NCBI GenBank assembly: GCA_032358165.1
Contig: JAALGY010000030.1
Span: 1,612,001-1,676,000, forward strand
Direction: 5' to 3'
DNA: 64,000 nt
From: Diplosphaera chodatii
Lineage: Eukaryota; Chlorophyta; Trebouxiophyceae; Prasiolales; Stichococcaceae
Shown: in pieces, positions 56,293-64,000 of the stretch
Position numbering within the stretch: the stretch's first letter is position 1
How the letters are laid out: every line of letters starts with the position of its first letter
The notes under the pieces: generated by a model
The model's database searches: none
Seen by the model: the letters and a program-made list of their open reading frames with translations, nothing else
Told to the model about the DNA's origin: nothing
Made by a program: the position numbers and the translations under genes

Positions 56293-59200
56293 TCAATGTG
56301 CAAACAGGATGGTCAGTACAGAGGAGAGAATATCCTCTGCCGAGAATCCTGCCATCATCTCAGACCACCGAGGCCAGCGCAGGTCCTCTGCCGGAGCAGG
56401 CGCCTGGAAGCACATACGTGTCACACATGCGATGTGCCCATTTGATCGGCAAGAAACAGCATTGTGTGCCCTGCAATGTGATCAGCGCCAGGTTCTGGCA
56501 CTGCTGATCAAATATTGACAGCAAAGTCCAGCTGCTGGCTGATTCTCACCCGGAGGCGGCGCTTGCGATGGCCAGAACTGCGATGCGCCAAGCTGCTGCT
56601 GCTGGAAGTTCGGCCCAGCGCCAAACATCGGCTGCTGCTGATGGTGCGGATGATGCTGCGCCGCGTGCTGCATGTGAGGCGCGCCGAACTGCTGCACTGG
56701 CAGCGGCCGCGCCTCCCAGGGGTGATGGTTGTGCACCTGCGTCGCAGCGCTGCCGGGTCGGCTGCTTCCTGCTTCCCGCTGCTGCGGCGCCACAGGGTGC
56801 TGCCCCCCGAAGTGCATTGCCCCCGGCTGCTGTGCCCAGGGGGGCGCCTGTGCGCTGGATCCGCCACCTTGTAGCAGCGGCGGGTACGATGGCGTCATGG
56901 CGCTGGGTGTCCTTGGCGACGAGTTGCTGCGGTGGATCCACGGCAGCGGTTGTGCAGGGTTTGCTGCAGCCAGGGGCGTGTATCTGGGTGATGGGGTGAG
57001 AGTCGGGCTCCAGTCCTGCTGCGACATGTGCGGCGGCAGCTGCAGCTGCTGCAGCTGCTGCTGGTGGTGCTGCAGATCTTGGTGTTGCACAGGGTGGCTG
57101 TGCTGCTGCTGTCGGCGCTGATCTTGCTGCTGCTGCAGTGGCTGCGGTTGCGGAGTGGAGCGCTGCTGCTGCTGCTGCTGCTGCGGCTGCTGCTGCTGCG
57201 GCTGGGAGGCTGTCCACTGGGATGGCTGATGCTGCGCCAGGATTGCTGACAGGCGGTTGTGTGCATCGGCGGGCAGCATGGCAGGATGCTGCTGTTGCGT
57301 CTGCATCCACAGACGCACAGTTGGCAACAAGGCTTGGCGCACGCTGGAGTGGCGCACCCCGCAGCTACAATACACGGTCAAATGCAAGAGACCAAGTTTG
57401 GGGCAGGCCACCTGACTCAGCTGCCTGCTCTCCGGGTGCCGAACCATCGGCTGCGGCGCCGAGACTGAGGGTCCAGCATTGAAGTGGCCAAGAGGCGGCG
57501 CTGCCTGCGGACAGCACCATGTGCAGTGGTTGTCGAACAGGGGCGATGCAATCGGGGCTGGACACGAGCGTCGGCCTGCTTTCACAATAGCTAGGGCATG
57601 GAGTCAAGCAACGGCAACATTCCAGGGCTACCTGAGCAACAGGTGCTGCCGGGTGGGCATTGGGTTGCTGCGCAGTGCTGCCGGCAGAACCGCTGCGCTT
57701 CTTTGCACCGCTGTGCGATCCAGAATGCGCAGCCATTGCAGCTGGTGGTGCAGAAACGGGCGCTCTGGCCTCAGCTGGCTGCGCGCTTGCCTTGGAACGC
57801 CGCCGCGGCTGCTGCTGCTTCGGCTGCTGTGCCTGCGGTCGCTTCTGTTGCTGCTTCTGTTGCTGCTGCTGCTGCTTCTGCTGCTTCTGCTTTGGCTGTG
57901 CAGGCTTGCTAGCGGCAGTCGCCTGCTGCTTTCCTGCTGCCGGCTGCTCGGATGCCGGCTTGGCGGCGGCTTGCGCCATCCAAACCTCTGGCGTCGCCTC
58001 CGCAGCCGTCGAGCTGGCCGCCATCACAGCTGGCGGAACGTATGGCTGCGGGTCGGGAGACGCCCAGCCGGTCCACTTGGCAGGCGATGGCTGTCCCAAC
58101 CCAAAGGCACCCCCAAATGTCGCAGGTTTCGGGGGTGTGGCACCAGGGGTTCCGGCAGCCGCCGAAGCCCCAGCAGCAGCAGCAGCTCCTGTGGCCGGCT
58201 GCGCTGCAGCGCTATTGGCTGCTGAAGCAGGTGCAGGCGATGTCTGGCCATAGTCAAAGAACACCTGGGATCCAGCGAATGTGAATGTGGGGACTGCAGC
58301 TGCCGTCAGAGCAGCGCAGGCAGGGGTTGTTGCAGCTGGCTGCGGCGCTGCACTGATTGCTGCTGGTGCCGCTGCACGCGATGCCTGCCCAAACAGAAAG
58401 CCTGCGGCTCCAAAGGACGTTGCTGAAGGGTTTGCGGCTGCTGCCGTAGCGCTGTTGGCTGCTGCAGCGGGGGTGGGCGTCTTCTGGCCAAAATCAAGCG
58501 GGACGCCGGATGCAGGGAATGTTGCGGTAGGGGTTGCGGCTGCCGCCGCAGCATTGTTGGCTGCCGGAGCAACTGGGGGCAGGGGCTGTCCAGGATAGCT
58601 GGCCACTGTGGCTGCCGGCGCTGCAGCGGCGGCAGGCACTGCGACTTTGGACCCAGATCCTCCAGCAACAGAGGGCAGGCGCATCTGTGCTGCGGGGCCT
58701 TCGGCGGCAGATGTGGCGGCAGCAGGAAGCGCAGCCGCAGTCGCAGCAGCGTGGCTGGGCTGTGCCCCACAGCTTCCAGCCGTGGGCCGAGTGTCTTGCT
58801 TGCTGCTGGGTTGCTTGCTGCCTGGCTGTGTGGCGCCGCTGTTTGCAGCGGGAGCGCTAGCAGGGAACGGCGCAGCTTTGGGGGCGGGTCGCATATGTGG
58901 CGGCAACGCATTTGCTGGGCTGCCTGCTGCCGCCTGCTTCAACTCCTGCATGCCAGGCGGGTCAGTCTCAACACAACATGCATCAGACGGCATTCATGAT
59001 GTGGTGCTGATCTCATGAGACCATCAGCTGCAACGCACACCTTCGGCGCAAGTTGGGCAGGTTGCCCAGTGTGTGTGGGGCTCCTGCTGCGGCTGCGGGT
59101 GTTGTGGCGGCTGGTGTTGCGGCCGTCTCCGCCGCCACCGCCGACACGGCTGCGGCCCGGGCTGTGCTTCCTGCTGCCGTCAATATTGCTGCCCTGCCGC

Positions 59201-60775
59201 CGCCTGGGGGGCGAGGGGCTGCGGTTGCTCGGGCGCTTCTGCCCACGGGCCGGCACGTCTTCACCGCGGTGGTGACTGCTGGGCTGCCGCCGTGGCACCG
59301 GCGAGGGGGACCGCCGGCGGCGGCCCCTGGGCGAGGGCGCGCGCCTACGCCCCTCGGCGGGGGATGAGCGGCGGTCGCGTGCAGCAGGGGGGGACCGGTG
59401 CCTGGCTGGCGAGCGTCGGCGGGGGCTGGGGCTGCGGCGGCGGCTGCTGCACGGCGAGCGGGACTGGGAACGCCGCCGCTCTCTGATTCCCGGTGATCGC
59501 TGCGAACCCCCTGCCTCGGGAGCCCCAGACTTAGCCCCAGACTTAGCAGCCTGCCCCTGACTTGCTGGTTCCCCACGTGCACCTGCCTGCTGTCTGCTGT
59601 CAGCGCCTGGCGCGGGTGCCTTCATCTTAGGAGTCTGGTGCTGGGGTGCTGGTTTGCTGTTGCTGCTGACGCCAGCGGCAGGTGCGCTGCCTGCAGCGTT
59701 TGCAGTCCTGGGCACAGCAGCGGCTGCCGGCGGCGCAGCTGTCGCAGTTGCTGCCCTGCCTTGCGCAGGTGTGCTGCTGCCAGCGGCGCCAGCAGCGGCG
59801 GGCTTCGGCGGCGCAGGGTTCATGGTGGCCACCGCCCCACCAGCCCCTGCACTCGGCCCAGCTGCCGCGGCTGCCCGTCGGCTGCCGCTGCCGTCTGGAG
59901 GCGGCGTCGGAGGCGCTGTGACCACCTTGGCACCGGCCCCAGGCTGCTTTGCTGCGGTGCTTGTGGCGCTTGCGCCGCCAGCAGCTGCTGCGGGTGCTGC
60001 CGGTGCCGCAGTGCTGGCAGCCGCCTGACTGGGGGCCTTGGCGGCGGGTGCGGGCACCCTGCCGCTTTCCCCACTGCCTGCAGTGCAGGCACCAGGCGCT
60101 GCACACAGCAAACCATGAACAGAACATCAGCCTGCAGGTGGGGGCATCAACATTTACAGGTTGCGCTGCACCAACAGCGCTGTCTGAGCGCGGCGCCACC
60201 AGGCAGCCATGGGCCTATCTGAGCCTGCAGTCAGCATACCTGTGGCACGGTCAGCTGCGGTGGCGGCTGCAGGCACCGTGACTGGAGGTTTCACGGCAGC
60301 CGCGGCGGCAGGTTTGCCTGCTGCAGCTGCCGCGGCAGGTGGCTGGTTGATCAGGATGGCCGCGGGCTGCTCGTTCCGCTGCTGCAGGGTGTCCGCGGGA
60401 TCTGAGGGGGCCGCCACCGCCGCCGCCGCCAGCTTGTGCTTTGCTGAGGCAGCAGCAGAGGTTGGCAGGACAGCATCTTGGCCTGCGCCAGGTTGCACCG
60501 GCTGCTCCCACGGCGCTGCAGACCAGATTGCGGAAACTGGTGCAGAAGGCATCGCTGGCTGGGCAAGTGATGACCTGACGACGCTGCAGCCGGTGTCGGA
60601 CAGCTGCTGTGGTGCCGCCAGCGCCGGCGCCGCCTTAACAGGCGAAGCTGGCTGGGCAGCGAGCGGCTGCTGCTGCAGCGGCAGTGGCTGCGGTGGGGTG
60701 GTGGCGACGACGGCTGCCGCTGCCTGCTGCCGCCGCTGCTGCTGTGGGCGCTGCGATGGGGAAGCAACAGCTGCC

Positions 60776-60808
<33 letters not shown>

Positions 60809-63800
60809 GGCTGCACAGGCGATACAGCTGCCAGCGCGGGTGTCCCCGGCCGCTGCTGCTGCCTGGGCTGCTGCTGCTGCGTCGGCGGCGTGGCCGCCAG
60901 CGATCCGGCTGGAGGAGCACCAGCGTTCAGGGCCAGCAGTGCAGGGCTCCTCGCCTCCAGCGCCTGGGCCTCGCGCCTCTGCCACTCGTCTCTCTTGCGC
61001 TGCTTGTTCCGCTGCTTCCTCTGCATGCTCAGCTGCACAGCAACACAAAGGCCATGACGGCTCAGCTTGATAGCGGTGTGGAAGGTTTGAAACGACATGG
61101 AAGTGTGCAAATTGTACTTTTGGTGACATGCGCAAACCCTATGGCCTGCACAAAGTGTGCTGGAACTCTGCACTGCAGAGTGTCAGCAGCGGACACCTGC
61201 TTGACGCGCTCTGCAACCTTCTGCGTGTGCTTGTGGCACAGCAGGTGCTGCAGCGCCACGGTCACGTCCATCGGGCTCGTGTTGCAGAGCGAGCACGCGA
61301 CCTACACAACTTAGAGTTGACATCTAGGACAGAATTGATCGTATCAGGTTGCAGCGTCACATCTCATGTGCATGGTGTGACCACAGGCCAACTGCACACT
61401 GCCAGGCGGGACCGCAGCAGGCTGCCGCGATGTGCAGAACATGATTGCGACTTGCACTGGTCTGTCACAATGTAGCAACTCCTGTGCACCATCTGCTGTC
61501 GTTCTGCCGGCGTCGGCTGCTCGGTGACGCCCTGGGGCAGCTTGTTCGCCACAACCTTGCGATTATATGCGCCCCACTTGTCGGTCTTGTAGCCTGCACC
61601 AACAACAACATGAGGTGTGACGGGCAGTGATGCTGCTTTGGCTGCGTCATGGCTCAATATGCACAACATCAGCCCAACAGACAGGCGGCTGCGACTTTTG
61701 ACAGCGCTCGGCGCCATGCTGTCAGTGCAACATGCAGGGCCATGCCGCAAGCCGAGTCGAGGCCAGCGTCTGCTGCGTTCAAAGGGCTCTGATGGTTCAC
61801 TGGGGAACCCCCACAGCGGGCCCACCAACGCGGGCGGAGATGCGGACGCGGCAGGCGTCCTTGTGCTCCGGCGCCTGCTGGTGCTGCATGCAGGCCAGCT
61901 CGTCGGGCAGCAGGATGCGGCAGGCGATGCACGCCCAGCCTGCAGCGTGGGGAGTGGAGCGTTCACCGTCGTGCTGCAGGCCATCCTTGCAGTTGCCGAT
62001 CCTCGGTGCACAACATCATTGAGAGGGGCCACTCGCCAGCAGCGCATGCAAACAGCACCCCTCCATCAGCACCAGCACCGGCATCCCTAAACCACCCCTA
62101 AACCCTATACCTAGCACCCTGGGTACCAGCACCCGCACCCTCTATGGCCAGAGACGGGTCACGACGCGCAGCGTCCGAAAGCGGCAGGTTGAAACTGTGA
62201 GTGGACGCACTGTGCGCTTCGGCGGCTGGGAGCTCGCCCTCCTCGACCGACTCGCCTTCCGCGCCTTCCAGGTCCGAGGCAGATGCTGGCGTCGCCGCCG
62301 GCGTGATGACTTCCACAAGCCGCTGTGAACCTGCAGACCACATCCCAGTGTCTTCGAGGGTATGCTTATGACTCAGCTCATGCATGATGAGTGCCATACC
62401 ATTGCATGCTGAGTGCGCCACATCAGGCGTAACACAGCCACTGAGCCTCAGGGCTTGCCGCGGTCAGGCGCTAGGTTTCAGTCTGGTAGAAACAAAGGAC
62501 ACCTGCATGGGTTGCAGGTGTCCCGGGGTTGGCGGCAGGGGCTGCCGTCGGTTTGGGGCTGACAAAGGGGTTCCGCAGCTGGCCGCCTGCAGCTTCGCCT
62601 GCCGGTGCACGAGCTTGCCCTGAGCCCTGCGCTTCAGGCGGGGTGACAGCATGCCCTGTGGCGGAGTCCGAGGGCAGGGTGCTAGCTGCCGGGGTTCTGG
62701 GTGCCGCAGCTTTGCTGGCGCTGCTTGGGGGCCAGGGCGGGATGCTCACTGCGGCTGGCTGGTCCGCCGCTGGAGTTCCCTGCACGCCTGAGGCCAGCGG
62801 CGTCTGCGGGGGCCGCGACTGTGGTGCTGGCAAGGGTTTAGGAATTGGCGCAAGCGCTGCGGTGCCGGAGGGTGCGCTGTCCTGCTGCTGGGCTGCAGTC
62901 GTGCCGGTGGAAACCGGGCCTCCTTTGGTCGGAGCCGCAGAGACGGGGGCAGCATGGACGTTTGTAGCAGCAGCGGCGTCGACACGGCTGTTGGCAGCCG
63001 CGGCAGACGGCTTGGAGCCAGACGCTGCAGCATGTGCGGCATCAGGAGCGGCACCTGCAGCTGCTGGTGTGCTCCTGGCCTGGGGCTTTGGCGCGCCGGG
63101 CACCTCAGTACTGCTGCCACCAACTGCACATGCTGCACCCACTGCAGGCGCTGCACCAGAATCTTGCCCAGCAGGTGTGCCCGTCAACTGCTTTTGCCGC
63201 AGCTGCCTGCTGTGCGCCGCCTGCTGCTTTGACTCTGCTCCCTCTGCTGTACCGGCAGCCGCGGCAGCAGAGTCCCCTGCCGGCATGCCAGGCGGTGCTG
63301 CCTGCAGCCTCTTGGCTGGCGGCGGCGTGTCGTCCGGACCGCGGCTCCGCTGCCGCTGCAGTAGCACGTAAGCAATGTCAGCCAGCTGAATGGAAACATA
63401 CTGGCATGCATGCTGGATGATGCTGCATCACATGTTTGCTGCAAGTGCAGAGGCGGCAGCACAACCTTGGCGGCTGGCTGCACTATTGCAGGCTGAGTGA
63501 GGGCCGGGGCAGGCGCAGCAGGCAGCTGCGGCAGCATGCCTGCATCACGAGTGGGACATCTGGGTCAAGATGCTGAGATGTGCATGCTCTGCTGCGTGTG
63601 CCCAATGATGCACGGCACTGGGTGTCAGGCAAGCCGCTTATGAAAAATGTGTGGTAGCGCGGTTGTAACATGTGGTGATCACCAGGGCCAAGGCTTTCAG
63701 TAGTTGCCCTGGGCACCAGCTGCAGCAGCTGTGGCACGATGGCCGCGAGCGGCGCCAGCTGCGTAATGAGGGCCGCCAGCTCGGGCGGCATGCCCGGCAC

Positions 63801-64000
63801 CTGAGGGTTCAGCTGAGGGTTCAGCATCGCCACTGCTTGGCCACTGTCTGATGCGGGCCCTGCCACCGCGTTGCCAAGCTGCTGCTCCTGCGCTGGCGCT
63901 GGTGACGGCTGCGGTGGCGGCAGCGACGGGGGCGGCAGCAGTTCCAGTGATGGCTGTGGCGCTGCTGCCGCTGCGGGTGCCACTGCTGTTGCTGCTGCTG
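56293..64000 (-). CDS. Very large low-complexity protein: zinc finger, poly-Q, RS and FG parts (5' partial)
   Basis: Minus-strand exons in reading order: past the right edge to about 63660 (LNPQVPGMPPELAALITQLA), about 62490-63360 (Ala/Pro-rich), about 62115-62330 (acidic, EGAEGESVEEGELPA), about 61810-61960 (CIACRILLPDELACMQHQQA ... HKDAC, a zinc-finger-like unit), about 61480-61600 (YKTDKWGAYNRKVVANKLPQ), about 61200-61305 (CSLCNTSPMDVTVALQHLLC HKH, a C2H2 finger of the matrin/U1-like kind), about 60230-61030 (poly-Q), about 59000-60100 (RS-rich: RRRSPSPRRRSPARHRS), about 57610-58950 (FGxx repeats, then KQQQQ), about 56550-57330 (second poly-Q), and a last exon 56293-56387 (EDLRWPRWSEMMAGFSAEDI) in matching phase. 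C2H2 fingers of this spacing with RS and Q-rich tails suggest an RNA-binding or splicing-linked nuclear protein; that is inference. Most joins were not checked by phase, so more than one gene is possible. Confidence 0.55.
60778..60807 (-). repeat. (CTG)10 triplet repeat coding poly-Q
   Basis: Ten uninterrupted CTG units on the plus strand read as CAG on the coding (minus) strand and give ten glutamines. Similar, less pure runs lie near 57160-57205 and 57840-57895 in the same gene. Confidence 0.9.
62085..62107 (-). repeat. Short interstitial telomere-like motif
   Basis: CCCTAAACC followed by CCCCTAAACCCTA (62085-62107), about three units of the plant-type CCCTAAA repeat, in a probable intron of the large minus-strand gene. 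Confidence 0.6.

Noticed and set aside
56515..58860. Plus-strand frames rich in Leu/Cys/Ala over the poly-Q gene
   Set aside because: They are antisense reads of CAG/GCC repeats; runs of poly-L and poly-C have no protein-like features.
1..64000. CRISPR arrays, bacterial operons, phage or toxin systems
   Set aside because: No spaced repeats of CRISPR type, no Shine-Dalgarno/operon structure; introns throughout show a eukaryotic nuclear sequence.

Overview
The window reads as nuclear DNA of a green alga, probably a trebouxiophyte. Genes are cut by many short introns with GT/TGCAG borders, exons are GC-rich, plant-type telomere heptamers (CCCTAAA) turn up outside genes, a glycine tRNA carries a spliceosome-independent intron, and the gene set (UPF1, squalene synthase, a TPLATE/TSET small subunit, a plant-type PRISE reductase) fits Viridiplantae. 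No prokaryotic operon, CRISPR array or phage block is visible. All exon borders were read by eye from splice motifs, reading-phase continuity and family similarity; no search was run.

Layout. 1-2.9 kb: 3' part of a carnosine-synthase-like ATP-grasp ligase (+). 3.4-12.8 kb: complete UPF1/RENT1 helicase of nonsense-mediated decay in about 28 exons (+). 13.8-16.2 kb: a short RecQ-like helicase (-), divergent from a large unrecognised multi-exon gene at 16.5-22.3 kb (+). 23.3-25.3 kb: an unrecognised gene (-).

26.7-45 kb looks like an area of decay: an intron-containing tRNA-Gly(UCC), a broken hAT transposase, an unassigned one-exon ORF, a broken second copy of the PRISE reductase, then a minus-strand series of a methyltransferase, a riboflavin kinase domain (possibly fused to it), an isolated C-terminal half of a sigma-70 factor, and a long helical protein with an apparent frame break. 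45.7-49.1 kb: the intact PRISE reductase in 14 exons (+). 49.7-55.1 kb: TSET/TPLATE small subunit (LOLITA-like) and squalene synthase (both -). 56.3-64 kb: 3' part of a very large low-complexity gene (-) with zinc-finger, poly-Q, RS-rich and FG-containing parts.

Most genes are unrelated housekeeping functions, as expected for a eukaryotic chromosome. The points that stand out are a high share of GC-AG introns, the live/dead PRISE pair, the possible methyltransferase-riboflavin kinase fusion with an orphan sigma tail behind it, and a RecQ-like enzyme with an altered DEAH box.
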